From: Marinospirillum alkalitolerans
GTDB taxonomy: Bacteria > Pseudomonadota > Gammaproteobacteria > Pseudomonadales > Halomonadaceae
DNA: 64,000 bases
Direction of reading: 5' to 3'
NCBI RefSeq assembly: GCF_045055655.1
Contig: NZ_JBANFI010000004.1
Span: 62,001-126,000, forward strand
This document shows, in pieces, positions 33,572 to 42,659 of this stretch. Numbering within the stretch: position 1 is the stretch's first letter; the number at the start of each line of letters is the position of its first letter. The notes below the pieces were generated by a model that worked only from the letters and a program-made list of their open reading frames with translations, did not search any database and was not told where the DNA came from. The translations under genes and the position numbers were made by a program.

Positions 33572-34219
33572 ATGACCCGCGTTCTGATTGTCGATGACCA
33601 CCTCCTCGTGCGGACAGGCATTCACCGCATTCTGACTGATACCGATGGCATAGAGGTCGTCGCTCAGGCCGAAACAGGAGAAGAAGCCATTCAACTGGCT
33701 CGCGAGCTCCAGCCTGACATTATCTTAATGGATGTTAAAATGCCTGGAATCGGTGGTGTCGAGGCCACCAGACGCCTGCACCATAGCTGTCCTGATATCG
33801 CGGTCATCGGTTTAACCGCCAATGGTGATCATGTTTCTGTCACACGCCTCCTCAAGGCCGGTGCCAAGGGCTATCTGACCAAGGGCACCAGCTATGAAGA
33901 GGTCATTCGCGCCATTCGTCTTGTTGCGGCAGGCCATGAATATATTGATCCCACCCTCGCCAGCGGCATGATTGTGCGCAAACCTGAGGCACAGGATAAT
34001 CCCTTTGAGCAACTCTCTGAGCGCGAAATGCAAGTGGCGATGATGATCGTGAACTGCCGCAAAGCGCAGGAAATTGCGGATTGCTTATTTGTCAGCCCAC
34101 GCACCGTCAACACCTATCGTTACCGTATTTTTGAAAAGCTCGATGTGCGCAATGATGTGGAGCTCACCCATCTGGCGATGCGTCACAAGCTGATCGATGT
34201 CTTTGAGACGCTTGGCTAG
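33572..34219 (+). CDS. uvrY: GacA/UvrY response regulator
   Basis: 215 residues: receiver domain with phospho-acceptor Asp in IILMDVKMPGIGG (about residue 54) and acidic pocket VDDH, then a LuxR-type helix-turn-helix (LSEREMQVAMMIVNCRKAQEIADCLFVSPRTVNTYRYRIFEKL). Partner of a BarA/GacS sensor; in gammaproteobacteria it drives RsmY/RsmZ or CsrB-type sRNAs that counter RsmA/CsrA. Position directly upstream of uvrC is the hallmark of this orthologue. Its stop is 1 bp before the uvrC start. Confidence 0.95.
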   Translation: MTRVLIVDDHLLVRTGIHRILTDTDGIEVVAQAETGEEAIQLARELQPDIILMDVKMPGIGGVEATRRLHHSCPDIAVIGLTANGDHVSVTRLLKAGAKGYLTKGTSYEEVIRAIRLVAAGHEYIDPTLASGMIVRKPEAQDNPFEQLSEREMQVAMMIVNCRKAQEIADCLFVSPRTVNTYRYRIFEKLDVRNDVELTHLAMRHKLIDVFETLG

Positions 34220-34220
34220 C

Positions 34221-36122
34221 ATGGCATCGACACCCTTTGAGCATCGCCGCTTCTTAAAGAATCTGACGCAAGCACCTGGCATCTACCAGATGTTTGATCA
34301 ACAAGATCGCATTCTTTATGTCGGCAAAGCCAAGAACCTAAAAAATCGCTTAAGCAGCTACTTCCGCCCGGCTCACCAGTTGCATCCAAAAACCCAAGCA
34401 CTGGTCGCGCGGATAGCCAACATCGAGGTGACGCTCACTCACAATGAGATCGAGGCGCTGCTGCTGGAGCAAAATCTGATCAAAGCGCTCAAACCGCCGT
34501 TCAACATTCTGCTGCGCGATGATAAATCCTACCCCTTTCTGCACTTTTCTCATCACCCTTGGCCAGCGCTGACCGTACAAAGGGTCCGTCAAGAGCGTGG
34601 ACCCGGTGAATGGTTTGGCCCCTATCCCAATGCGGCCAGTGTGCGCGATATTATCCAGCTACTCTATCGCACCTTTCGCTTGCGCCAATGTGATGATGCA
34701 ACTTTTCACAACCGCAGCCGACCTTGCCTGCAATACCAAATCCAACGCTGCTCTGCACCCTGCACAGGTGAAATCAGCGCAGAGGATTATCAGCGCGACC
34801 TACACCATGCGCGCTTACTCTTGCAGGGCAAAGACCATGAGCTAACACTCAGTCTTGCCGATCGCATGGAAGCTGCCGCTGCTGAATTAGATTTTGAAAG
34901 CGCCGCTTTATTTCGCGATCAAATTCAGCAATTACGCCAAATGCAACAAGAGCAGAATGTGGATACGGGCCTGGGTGAAGTCGATGTCTTTGCTCTTGAG
35001 GTCCATGGGCTGCGCACCTGCGTCACCCTGCTGCAACTTCGCCAAGGACGATTATTGGCAACACGTCATTTTCGTTTCAAAGACCCACTCGAGGCCAGCC
35101 CAGCGGATCGGCTACAAGCCTTTATTGCTCAGCATTTTCTGGTCCGCAGCCCGCTTCCACCCGCACCAGAGTTATTGATTAGCCCTGCTTTAGCGGCAGA
35201 AGAGCAGGAAGCACTACAAAATTCGCTCAGTGCACACTATGGCCGTAAGCTCAAAATCACCAGTCAGGTCCGTGCACAACGAGCACGCTGGCTTGATCTT
35301 GCGCGCGCCAATGCACTGGAACAGCTGAATAGCGAAGCCCGCCAAGAACAGAGTCAACAGGCACGTTTCGCCAGCCTTGAAGCCGCGCTCAAACTCGATC
35401 AGCCACTAGAGCGCATCGAATGTTTTGATATCAGCCATAGTCATGGTGAAGCGACCATCGCCTCCTGCGTGGTATTTGATCGTCAAGGGCCGCGCCGTCA
35501 GGATTATCGTCGCTTTAATATTCATGACATCACACCCGGAGATGACTATGCCGCCATGGCCCAGGCTCTAGCGCGACGCTACCCTGCGCCAGGCGACGAC
35601 GAGAGCACAACGGCCACCCCCTCGACTAACAAACAAGCCAAGAGCCCCCGCCCTTGGCCGGATTTACTGATCCTCGATGGCGGCAAGGGGCAGCTGAATG
35701 CCGCGCGCGACTACTTCGCAGCGCAAGGGCTAACCGGCGCCTTTCATCTACTTGGTGTGGCCAAGGGCACGACACGTAAGGCGGGCCTTGAAACCCTCTA
35801 CTTTGAAACGCCTGAGCAGGAACTGGTGCTGCCGAGCCATTCGCCAGCGCTGCATTTGATTCAACATATTCGCGATGAGTCTCATCGCGTCGCGATTCAA
35901 GCCCATCGTCAAAAGCGCGATAAAAAACGCACTCAATCGGCCTTAGAAGACATCCCCGGTATCGGCCCTAAAAGGCGTCAAGCGCTACTGCGCCATTTTG
36001 GCGGCATCAAAGCCATCGAAGCCGCCAGCCTCGATGCGCTCTGCCAAGTTGAAGGTATCAGCCGTGGTCTTGCCGAAGACATTCGTGCTAGGCTTAACCC
36101 CAAAAATCACTCGCTGAAATAG
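34221..36122 (+). CDS. uvrC: Excinuclease ABC subunit C
   Basis: Dual-incision nuclease of nucleotide excision repair. 633 residues: GIY-YIG domain (APGIYQMFDQQDRILYVGKAKNLKNRL), cysteine cluster region, UVR helical hairpin (ADRMEAAAAELDFESAALFRDQI), RNase H-like nuclease domain (ERIECFDISHSHGEATIASCVVFDR and LILDGGKGQL) and C-terminal helix-hairpin-helix pair (LEDIPGIGPKRRQALLRHFGG). A Thr/Ser/Lys-rich insert of about 25 residues lies in the nuclease domain (near 460-485). The longer frame from 34197 overlaps uvrY; ATG 34221 matches the family N-terminus. Confidence 0.96.
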   Translation: MASTPFEHRRFLKNLTQAPGIYQMFDQQDRILYVGKAKNLKNRLSSYFRPAHQLHPKTQALVARIANIEVTLTHNEIEALLLEQNLIKALKPPFNILLRDDKSYPFLHFSHHPWPALTVQRVRQERGPGEWFGPYPNAASVRDIIQLLYRTFRLRQCDDATFHNRSRPCLQYQIQRCSAPCTGEISAEDYQRDLHHARLLLQGKDHELTLSLADRMEAAAAELDFESAALFRDQIQQLRQMQQEQNVDTGLGEVDVFALEVHGLRTCVTLLQLRQGRLLATRHFRFKDPLEASPADRLQAFIAQHFLVRSPLPPAPELLISPALAAEEQEALQNSLSAHYGRKLKITSQVRAQRARWLDLARANALEQLNSEARQEQSQQARFASLEAALKLDQPLERIECFDISHSHGEATIASCVVFDRQGPRRQDYRRFNIHDITPGDDYAAMAQALARRYPAPGDDESTTATPSTNKQAKSPRPWPDLLILDGGKGQLNAARDYFAAQGLTGAFHLLGVAKGTTRKAGLETLYFETPEQELVLPSHSPALHLIQHIRDESHRVAIQAHRQKRDKKRTQSALEDIPGIGPKRRQALLRHFGGIKAIEAASLDALCQVEGISRGLAEDIRARLNPKNHSLK

Positions 36123-36131
36123 AAGTTGAAG

Positions 36132-36680
36132 ATGAATCTACCCATAGCCCTCACCCTGTTACGCATTCTTGTCATTCCTTTACTGGTTTTGATTTATTAC
36201 CTGCCGTTTGAATCCCGTTACCTGATTGCCGCAGTGCTCTTTGCTGCCGCAGCAATAACCGATTGGCTGGATGGCTACCTCGCACGACGCTGGGATCAAA
36301 TGACGGCCTTTGGTGCCTTCCTCGATCCAGTGGCCGATAAGCTGATGGTGGCTGTTGCGCTGGGACTGTTGATCGAGGCGCATGCACATTGGCTGATGAC
36401 GCTACCCGCTTTGATTATTATTGGTCGTGAAATTGTGATTTCTGCTCTGAGGGAATGGATGGCTGAGCTAGGTGAGCGCGCCAGTGTGGCCGTCAGCTGG
36501 ATAGGCAAGGTCAAAACCACTTTTCAGATGCTGGCCATTATCCTGCTACTTTACTTCCCGCCTGCCACGCTGGGGGCCTATCTCAGCCTCGCGCTGCTTT
36601 ATGTCGCTGCCGGCCTAACACTCTGGTCAATGTATCAATATCTGCGTGCGGCCACCCCGCATCTTCGCAAAGCAGACTAG
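36132..36680 (+). CDS. pgsA: CDP-diacylglycerol-glycerol-3-phosphate 3-phosphatidyltransferase
   Basis: Inner-membrane enzyme of phosphatidylglycerol synthesis. 182 residues with the CDP-alcohol phosphotransferase signature in ITDWLDGYLARRWDQMTAFGAFLDPVADK (pattern DG-AR-G-D-D, one glycine replaced by Tyr/Phe context) and four to five transmembrane helices. Follows uvrC by 9 bp and is followed by the tRNA cluster, the standard order. A TTG start two codons upstream is open; ATG 36132 gives the usual MNLPIALTLLRI. Confidence 0.94.
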   Translation: MNLPIALTLLRILVIPLLVLIYYLPFESRYLIAAVLFAAAAITDWLDGYLARRWDQMTAFGAFLDPVADKLMVAVALGLLIEAHAHWLMTLPALIIIGREIVISALREWMAELGERASVAVSWIGKVKTTFQMLAIILLLYFPPATLGAYLSLALLYVAAGLTLWSMYQYLRAATPHLRKAD

Positions 36681-36752
36681 AAGGCAAACAGGGCAGAAAT
36701 AACTTAAGTCTCTGCCCAAGAAAGAAAAAATGCGATAAAACAGAAAAAAGAT

Positions 36753-36780
36753 TTGACAGAAATAAAACACCCCCTATAAT
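36753..36780 (+). promoter_or_regulatory. tRNA operon promoter
   Basis: TTGACA (36753-36758), 16-bp spacer, TATAAT (36775-36780): both consensus boxes, with a GC-rich GCGTCCC discriminator typical of stable-RNA promoters, 13 bp before tRNA-Gly. Confidence 0.9.
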
Positions 36781-36793
36781 GCGTCCCTGTCGA

Positions 36794-36868
36794 GCGGGAA
36801 TAGCTCAGTGGTAGAGCACAACCTTGCCAAGGTTGGGGTCGCGAGTTCGAATCTCGTTTCCCGCTCCA
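36794..36868 (+). tRNA. tRNA-Gly(GCC)
   Basis: Acceptor stem GCGGGAA/TTCCCGC, D-arm AGCTCAGTGGTAGAGC, anticodon loop TTGCCAA, T-arm with GTTCGAATC and encoded CCA. First of a three-tRNA operon. Confidence 0.97.
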
Positions 36869-36916
36869 GCATTTTTACTTGAACAAGTAAAAATCAGATC
36901 GACATTTTTATGTTAT

Positions 36917-36990
36917 GGCTGGATGGCAGAGTGGTTATGCAGCGGATTGCAAATCCGTGGACGCCGGTTCGATTCCGACTCCAGCCTCCA
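36917..36990 (+). tRNA. tRNA-Cys(GCA)
   Basis: Acceptor stem GGCTGGA/TCCAGCC, anticodon loop TTGCAAA with anticodon GCA, T-loop GTTCGATTC, encoded CCA. Second tRNA of the cluster. Confidence 0.97.
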
Positions 36991-37012
36991 TTTTTATTGC
37001 CTTGATAGGCAA

Positions 37013-37099
37013 GCCCGGGTGGTGAAATTGGTAGACACAAGGGATTTAAAATCCCTCGACCTTTTGGTTGTGCCGGTTCGAGTCCGGCCCCGGGCACCA
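37013..37099 (+). tRNA. tRNA-Leu(TAA), phage attachment target
   Basis: Class II tRNA of 87 nt with long variable arm: acceptor GCCCGGG/CCCGGGC, anticodon loop TTTAAAA (TAA), GTTCGAGTC T-loop, encoded CCA. Its 3' part from base 37044 is duplicated exactly at 49435-49494, so it is the integration site of the inovirus prophage and remains intact after insertion. Confidence 0.97.
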
Positions 37100-37103
37100 A
37101 AAA
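37044..37103 (+). repeat. attL of inovirus prophage
   Basis: 60-bp sequence covering the anticodon loop to just past the CCA end of tRNA-Leu(UAA), identical to 49435-49494. Confidence 0.93.
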
Positions 37104-37169
37104 TGGAACATAGTTTTCAAAGACTTACAGAATCACCCCTCCCCTGATTAAACTCCTCATTCTTTCAAA

Positions 37170-37188
37170 GTACCCAAAAAGTACCCAA
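37170..37188. promoter_or_regulatory. Possible integrase arm sites, left end
   Basis: Two direct copies of GTACCCAA (37170-37177 and 37181-37188), 11 bp apart, between attL and the first phage gene. A further GTACCCAA lies near the other end at 49334-49341. The placement suits arm-type integrase binding sites. Confidence 0.4.
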
Positions 37189-37215
37189 GCGGTAAAAAAT
37201 GGAGTTCAATGCGGA

Positions 37216-37524
37216 CTATCGGCAATCCCTGCAAAGAGGAATCTCGTTTTCAGGTGCACCGCAATCTGGGCAACAACTGTGCTCAGCTTCTTCTTGCTGA
37301 CGCTGATCTGATTCATACCAATATATCTCTGCGTGTTTCTTTTCTGCCTCACGCTGGGCTGGTGTCTTGGCAAACTCATGGGCATCAACACGCGCCCTTA
37401 CAAGAGATAGCGTTTCATGTGGTAGATCCAAGCTGCCAAGGTAATACTGCTTCAACAAATCAAGGTTAAATGCTATTCGCTCTGTTCGCTCAATGTGCTG
37501 GATGAGCCTGCTCTTTGTTCGCAT
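37216..37524 (-). CDS. Small zinc-ribbon-like phage protein
   Basis: 102 residues. A helical, charged N-terminal part (MRTKSRLIQHIERTERIAFNLDLLKQYY) and a C-terminal four-cysteine cluster CPDCGAPENEIPLCRDC that would bind one zinc. Function unknown; it might regulate integration or excision since it is the last gene of the leftward unit, directly after the integrase. ATG 37524 is 10 bp past the integrase stop and has a TGAGG site; a longer frame overlapping the integrase lacks one. Confidence 0.6.
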   Translation of the reverse strand: MRTKSRLIQHIERTERIAFNLDLLKQYYLGSLDLPHETLSLVRARVDAHEFAKTPAQREAEKKHAEIYWYESDQRQQEEAEHSCCPDCGAPENEIPLCRDCR

Positions 37525-37534
37525 ATTTAAAGCC

Positions 37535-38527
37535 TCAAATAGTATTTTGATAGGTATTAGCCAGTGGGTTAAGCTTCGTTGCCGAATCAAGCCGACCAGG
37601 TGCCAAGTGCGCATACCTCATTGTCATAGTGATAGTGCTATGACCGAGGATTTCTTTTAGCTCGATCAAATTCCCGCCGTTCATCACAAAGTGACTTGCA
37701 AACGTGTGTCTGAGAACATGCGTGCGCTGGCCCTGTGGAAGCTGGATGCCGGATCTTTTCAAAGCAGATGTAAAAGCGGCATAAGATGGGCCGAAAAGAC
37801 GGTTCACACTATGCTTCTTGTGCTGCTTGATCTTTTGAAAAAGCTCATCACTGATGGGAACATGACGCGATCTTTTGCTTTTGGTTTTCCAAAAACTGAT
37901 CAGACCAGGTGTGACCTGGTGCGACTGCAATTTTTCGGCTTCTGACCACCTCGCGCCAGTTGACAGGCAAATCTCGGCGATCAGTCGGACATGTGGATTC
38001 TGCGAATTGGATAATTCGCACAAGAGCAAATCTATCTGATCATGTGCCAAAAAAATCACCTCAGCATCGTGAGTCTTGACCGATGCCACCGTTTTAACAG
38101 GGTTAGGCTGATGCCACAGCCCTAGACGAATCAAGACATTGAACATAGAGCTAAGATAAGCGCGATCATGATTCAACGTGTTGGGTGATACATGCTTTGC
38201 CCTCTGGTTTCTGAGGTGCGTATACCACAGCGCATCAAGATCCTTTGCCTTTGGATTGCGTGCAAAATTGCACAGGTGCACAAGCTTGGAGTAGCGATCC
38301 GCACCAGATGACAGATGAGATAGATGCAGTTCATTGTACTGGTTGATCAAATCGAGCAGCGTTCGGGTGTCTTTTTGCTCGGGCCGATGGCCTGAGTCAT
38401 ACCGATGCTTTATTTGTGCCATCCAGCGCTTAGCTTCTGCTTGCGTTTTAAATGTCTTTTTGGGCCTAATTGTTGGGGTGATATACACCCGAGCTTGCCA
38501 ACCCGTTTTAGTCTTGTGGATCGACAT
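37535..38527 (-). CDS. Inovirus tyrosine recombinase (integrase)
   Basis: 330 residues. N-terminal arm-type/AP2-like part (KTKTGWQARVYITPTIRPKKTFKTQAEAKRWM), core-binding domain (about 60-165), and catalytic domain with Arg in LSTGARWSEAEKL, box II HVLRHTFASHFVMNGGN, GHSTITMTMRYAHLAP holding the nucleophilic Tyr. The GHSxxxMTxRYAH motif is classic. It lies close to attL in tRNA-Leu and its ATG overlaps the stop of the replication gene (TGATG), so it is made as part of the phage late unit. Confidence 0.94.
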   Translation of the reverse strand: MSIHKTKTGWQARVYITPTIRPKKTFKTQAEAKRWMAQIKHRYDSGHRPEQKDTRTLLDLINQYNELHLSHLSSGADRYSKLVHLCNFARNPKAKDLDALWYTHLRNQRAKHVSPNTLNHDRAYLSSMFNVLIRLGLWHQPNPVKTVASVKTHDAEVIFLAHDQIDLLLCELSNSQNPHVRLIAEICLSTGARWSEAEKLQSHQVTPGLISFWKTKSKRSRHVPISDELFQKIKQHKKHSVNRLFGPSYAAFTSALKRSGIQLPQGQRTHVLRHTFASHFVMNGGNLIELKEILGHSTITMTMRYAHLAPGRLDSATKLNPLANTYQNTI

Positions 38528-39846
38528 CACACACGCCCCAAAAGTCGGCGTTGAGTGAGTTTTTGCTTTATCAGCTCCTTTAGCTCAGCAAGGCCAATGC
38601 CCCTAGACTCGTAATAGGCTTGAATCTCGTGCCAAATGCCGCACTGAGCGAGACAGTGCAAAGCATATGCAGAGGTAAACGAATTACGAGCATAAAGGCT
38701 GAGGAGGTTTCCCAATGCGAGACCGATATTCTTTTCTGAACCTTGCCCTGGTGTTTTCTTGAGGCGCTTATAGTCGAGCGTTTCTTCTGTATCAAAGTAG
38801 AGTGGATCTTGCAAAAGTCGCTGCCAGAAAGGGTCTATCAGCTTGCCTTTATCCAGATCCAGCCTGAAAGACATCATAGACTTACGCCAGAGGCCGGACA
38901 GATGGGGAACGATGTCAATAAATCGATTCAGTTCTGGATTAGTGCCGATCAGCTCACCAGTGCGTGTATTCAGCCAGTTAAAGCGCGAGGTATCGTCAAG
39001 AGTGCCTGATGCAAACTCACGAATGACAGACTGATGCAGGCGAATTTCTACACGCCAAACGGGTTTTTCAGGATCATAGGCTGAGGTAAACGGATCATCA
39101 CCGCCGAGGCGTTTCCAAATCGCCTCCCAAAAATCGAGTTTATCGCGGTGCAGAGCCTCTGCTGTCTTGTTGTAAATCGCACATTGCATGGATCGAGCCG
39201 TTCCAAACAACATGGACTGGCCGTAGTTGTAGGTTGTGGCGATCTGGCCTGATTCTATCGAGAAATCAGAGATACCGGAGTTAGATGCGATACGCTTGGA
39301 TCTGCATACAAAACGATTGAGTAAGTCGTGTGGTGGCTGCCAACCCTGAATATCAGTCGCCATGTGAACGGCGCAGCCAGTGGGCTGAGGATCATCAAGC
39401 CAGTAAGAGGCTAGATCATCCATATAATGCTGGATCTCAAGGGGATCAAGCGACTGGATGAGCTTGGGTGAAAGCTCAATTTTGACATGGGGTGCTTTAG
39501 CATCGGGATCATGATAGCGGTGCTTGATCATGACGATGACGCCGATGTCATTGCTCTGAATACGGTACTTGTAACCGCCCTGCATCGCGCCGCCGACTGC
39601 GTAAAGCGTACCGTCATCAGCAACATAGTTATCATGCCCCTTATAGGCTTGCTCGAGGGCAGAAAGACGATCAGGATTGATGATGCCTACATAAAGCTGC
39701 CGGATTGTATCGACAGTGGAAGCGAGAATCTTCATCGAGCTGGTATCAACCTGGCCCCGTGATGACAACATGATAGCGCCACGACCATCAATCGGATTTT
39801 CTGTAAACAGAGAATCAAGCGAAGTTCTATCCCATAAATGCAACAT
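38527..39846 (-). CDS. Phage replication initiation factor (Rep_trans/gpII-RstA type)
   Basis: 439 residues, read as the rolling-circle initiator that nicks the replicative form. Hallmarks are the RNRMxxF-like central part, AIYNKTAEAL (the conserved YNK/YDK segment with a candidate catalytic Tyr) and KPVWRVEIRLHQSVIREF, typical of the replication initiation factor family of CTX/Pf-type phages. Unusually it lies at the distal end of the leftward unit, after the secretin and directly before the integrase, whereas in well-known inoviruses it precedes the coat genes. Confidence 0.85.
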   Translation of the reverse strand: MLHLWDRTSLDSLFTENPIDGRGAIMLSSRGQVDTSSMKILASTVDTIRQLYVGIINPDRLSALEQAYKGHDNYVADDGTLYAVGGAMQGGYKYRIQSNDIGVIVMIKHRYHDPDAKAPHVKIELSPKLIQSLDPLEIQHYMDDLASYWLDDPQPTGCAVHMATDIQGWQPPHDLLNRFVCRSKRIASNSGISDFSIESGQIATTYNYGQSMLFGTARSMQCAIYNKTAEALHRDKLDFWEAIWKRLGGDDPFTSAYDPEKPVWRVEIRLHQSVIREFASGTLDDTSRFNWLNTRTGELIGTNPELNRFIDIVPHLSGLWRKSMMSFRLDLDKGKLIDPFWQRLLQDPLYFDTEETLDYKRLKKTPGQGSEKNIGLALGNLLSLYARNSFTSAYALHCLAQCGIWHEIQAYYESRGIGLAELKELIKQKLTQRRLLGRV

Positions 39847-39913
39847 CTTAAAATCCTTGTAATGAGTTCTATTGAGTGGCTACGGTATTTTTTTAAAATT
39901 TCTGCGTGACCTG

Positions 39914-41125
39914 CTAGAGGGTGGTCACGCTCACAGCACGGAGTACGATATTCAGCTCGCGCTCAGTGGTTTCTGTACTGGTTGAGCGAAAAAGCGCACC
40001 CAAAAACGGTATGGCGCCAAGAAACGGCACACTGGATACGCGCTCTTCTTCATCAGAGGTGATCAGACCGCCAAGGGCGATGGATTGGCCGGACTGAATG
40101 CGGACTGTTGTGCTCAAATTGCGCGTATTAGTGATGATGTCGCTGGCCTGTAGAGCTTGATTGATGCTGTCAGCAGTGAGCTGGATACCAAGAATGATCT
40201 CACCGCCTTGAGACACAAAAGGCCGTACAGTGAGCGACACACCGACATCACGGCGCTCGATTGACTGGGTTTCTCGACCATTGCTAACAGTCGTTGACGC
40301 GAGGAACGGCACGTTTTGACCAACGCTGATCACCCCCCTCTCACCGGACATGACCAGGATCTGAGGTGTGCTCAGAATTTTTGATTGCACATCTGATCTA
40401 AGTGCATTGACCAGGACCGAAAGATTTTGGCCGCTCAAAATTCCAAGGCTTAAACCGGAGCTAGCTAAACTTTCGAGCTGGCCTGCATTGAATCCACCAA
40501 GAACGCCGGAAGAATCGCGCTGATGACCATAAGCCAAGCCGAGATCTTGACCGCTTGAGTCTCGATGCTCATAAATGACAGCTTCAAGCAGCACTAAAGG
40601 CCGAGGCGTATCAAGGTGAGACATGAGATCTGCATAGACGTCATGCCGATCCTGAGTCGTTGTGAGCGCCAAAGCATTTAGGCTTCTGACCACATAGACA
40701 GATGCAACTGCAAGTGATGGTTCAAAAGCTGACCTGGAAAAAGTGCTAGTGAACTCAAGAAGATCATCGGCCAGAACATGCTGGAAGCGATAAACAAGAG
40801 TAACCAGATCAGTTGATTGATCAACTGGCTGTGAAAGCTGTTCAGGTGCTGGATCAGCAATAATAAGAGGCTGACCGCCCTCTAAGGCCAGACCATGAGC
40901 ACTAATGATGCTACGGAAGAGACCAGGCAAAGATTCGATTGGCGTATTTGGCGCATAAACAGTGAGCTTTAAATCAGCATCAGTTGAGATGATGACTGAT
41001 TCACCCGTCTGCTCTGTATACCAAGTGACAAAATCGCCAAGGGCTACGTTTTGCAGAATAACCGGTATCTCAGCATGAAGCTGGATAGAAAACAGCAGCA
41101 ATAAACTAGCAGCGTACTTCTTCAT
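39914..41125 (-). CDS. Phage secretin (pIV-like outer-membrane channel)
   Basis: 403 residues, Sec signal peptide (MKKYAASLLLLFSIQLHA). Short N-terminal N0/N1-like domain (VALGDFVTWYTEQTGESVIISTDADLKLTVYAPN) then the secretin core: SILSGQNLSVLVNALRS, VGQNVPFL, DVGVSLTVRPFV, SGQSIALGGLITSDEEERVSSVPFLGAIPFLGALFRS. Forms the multimeric pore for virion extrusion. Many inoviruses borrow a host secretin, but this one carries its own. The start overlaps the end of the Zot gene by 20 bp. Confidence 0.93.
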   Translation of the reverse strand: MKKYAASLLLLFSIQLHAEIPVILQNVALGDFVTWYTEQTGESVIISTDADLKLTVYAPNTPIESLPGLFRSIISAHGLALEGGQPLIIADPAPEQLSQPVDQSTDLVTLVYRFQHVLADDLLEFTSTFSRSAFEPSLAVASVYVVRSLNALALTTTQDRHDVYADLMSHLDTPRPLVLLEAVIYEHRDSSGQDLGLAYGHQRDSSGVLGGFNAGQLESLASSGLSLGILSGQNLSVLVNALRSDVQSKILSTPQILVMSGERGVISVGQNVPFLASTTVSNGRETQSIERRDVGVSLTVRPFVSQGGEIILGIQLTADSINQALQASDIITNTRNLSTTVRIQSGQSIALGGLITSDEEERVSSVPFLGAIPFLGALFRSTSTETTERELNIVLRAVSVTTL

Positions 41126-42197
41126 GGTGCGCCCCTCTAGAAATAATTAGATGACAAGCTGATTTCTTTTCAAGCTGATAACCAAGGGCCTCGACCTCAT
41201 CTGAACTAATGTGCTGAAGATCAGAAGTTAAAATACGGTAGCTCTGCCAGCTACCTAACTGCGAATAACCAGTAATACGCGCACCGTTAAACATGGCTAA
41301 TGAAGACTCAGGTAAAGAAAATTGTGAAGAAGAAGGCTCTATTTGTCGTTCAGCTGCATAGGCTTTTTTCTGCTCAACAAGATCATAAAGTAGGTAAGAG
41401 CTGGTAAAAACAATACCAAGGATGAAAGCAAGAGCTGCAATCAGAGGACGATTAAATCTTTTGAGATAAATCTTTGTCATACGCATAAAAAACCTCAAAT
41501 CTTTTTTAACCAAATAACGATAATGAGAATAGTAAGGCGGCAAAACTTGATAAGTCCTATGCTCATAATGATCAGAGAAAGCTTGCTTGGTATCGTAAGC
41601 TTTATAAAGGCTTTTACCTGTATACAACCAACGCTCAACAATCATCGAGTTTTGCTGATGACCATACTTAACGATGGCTAAATGAGCTTTTGGCAAGGTG
41701 ACACGAACACCAGCGATTCTCAAAAGACCAGATACGATGGGTATGCCAACGCGATCCAAACGGCGACAATAGACGACATGCTCAGCAAGGGCTTCGCGGG
41801 CCTGTTTATCAACTATGCTGATGTCTTGAACGAAAAAGATAACGTCCCACCCCAGTTTTCGAGCATGTAAAAACCAGTTGATGACAGCCTGACGTGATTT
41901 ATCACCCCAAGAGCGTGAGTTAAACCAAGTGCCGCATTCATCGAGGGCGAGCAAACCGTTCTTCTCTTCATCATAGGTATCATTACCCACACCTATAGCC
42001 TCAAGATCTTCAAGCTCTGGTTTATCGGGTATGCGATAAACAACAGCGTTTTTACTCCTAATATTGATTAAATTATGCAAATTTAAATCAATATTAGTCG
42101 CGACCTTACAGCCAGAGTTGAGCTTATCGCGCATCTTGCCGATACCAACGAGAGTCTTACCAGCACCGAGCTTACCTGTTATAAAGTAAACAGCCAT
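41106..42197 (-). CDS. zot: Zot/pI assembly ATPase
   Basis: 363 residues. Walker A GKLGAGKT at residues 8-15, Walker B LLALDECGTWFN, and a single transmembrane helix near residue 255 (PLIAALAFILGIVFTSSYLLY) followed by a periplasmic tail, the layout of inovirus pI/Zot, which powers assembly through the inner membrane. In CTX phage the homologue was first described as zonula occludens toxin. Located between pVI and secretin genes; its 3' end overlaps the secretin start, consistent with coupled production. Confidence 0.95.
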   Translation of the reverse strand: MAVYFITGKLGAGKTLVGIGKMRDKLNSGCKVATNIDLNLHNLINIRSKNAVVYRIPDKPELEDLEAIGVGNDTYDEEKNGLLALDECGTWFNSRSWGDKSRQAVINWFLHARKLGWDVIFFVQDISIVDKQAREALAEHVVYCRRLDRVGIPIVSGLLRIAGVRVTLPKAHLAIVKYGHQQNSMIVERWLYTGKSLYKAYDTKQAFSDHYEHRTYQVLPPYYSHYRYLVKKDLRFFMRMTKIYLKRFNRPLIAALAFILGIVFTSSYLLYDLVEQKKAYAAERQIEPSSSQFSLPESSLAMFNGARITGYSQLGSWQSYRILTSDLQHISSDEVEALGYQLEKKSACHLIISRGAHHEEVRC

Positions 42198-42202
42198 ATA
42201 AA

Positions 42203-42652
42203 TTACCTGCGCGAACTTGGAACATGAGCAGAGGCAGTCTTGAGCGAACCGCCATTTATAAACGTCAGAATGGAGAAGCGCTGCTCGCGCAAAACAAAAG
42301 CCATCACCTCCGCAGTAATCACTGATGATAAGACGGCTTCTGCATTATGGGGTTTTATAAGACCTATCCCACGAGCAAGCTCAGAAGGTAAAGAAACGTG
42401 GATAGCTACAGAAAGCGCCATGATAGACATAATAGTACCAACAAAAATAGTCATCCATATACCGAGAAGTATAGAATAAACCAAGAAAGTATACTTTTTT
42501 CCAGCCATATCTCTAATAAAAAGATAGAGAAAGTCTCTTATAAAAGGAGAAACGGCAAGAAATATCATCACGAAAGGCTTCATTATCAATCTGAAAACAA
42601 CACCAAAACTGATAAGAAAAGCTCTGAAAACAAGATTCAAAATTGCAAACAT
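42203..42652 (-). CDS. pVI-like minor virion protein
   Basis: 149 residues, strongly hydrophobic, with about three transmembrane segments (FRAFLISFGVVFRLIMKPFVMIFLA, FLVYSILLGIWMTIFVGTIMSIM and a shorter one near 105-120) and a polar C-terminus. Size, hydropathy and the position between pIII and pI genes match inovirus pVI (DUF2523-like), which caps the end of the filament with pIII. Five bases separate it from the Zot gene and seven from the pIII gene. Sequence identity to named families cannot be checked here. Confidence 0.8.
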   Translation of the reverse strand: MFAILNLVFRAFLISFGVVFRLIMKPFVMIFLAVSPFIRDFLYLFIRDMAGKKYTFLVYSILLGIWMTIFVGTIMSIMALSVAIHVSLPSELARGIGLIKPHNAEAVLSSVITAEVMAFVLREQRFSILTFINGGSLKTASAHVPSSRR

Positions 42653-42659
42653 GACTTAC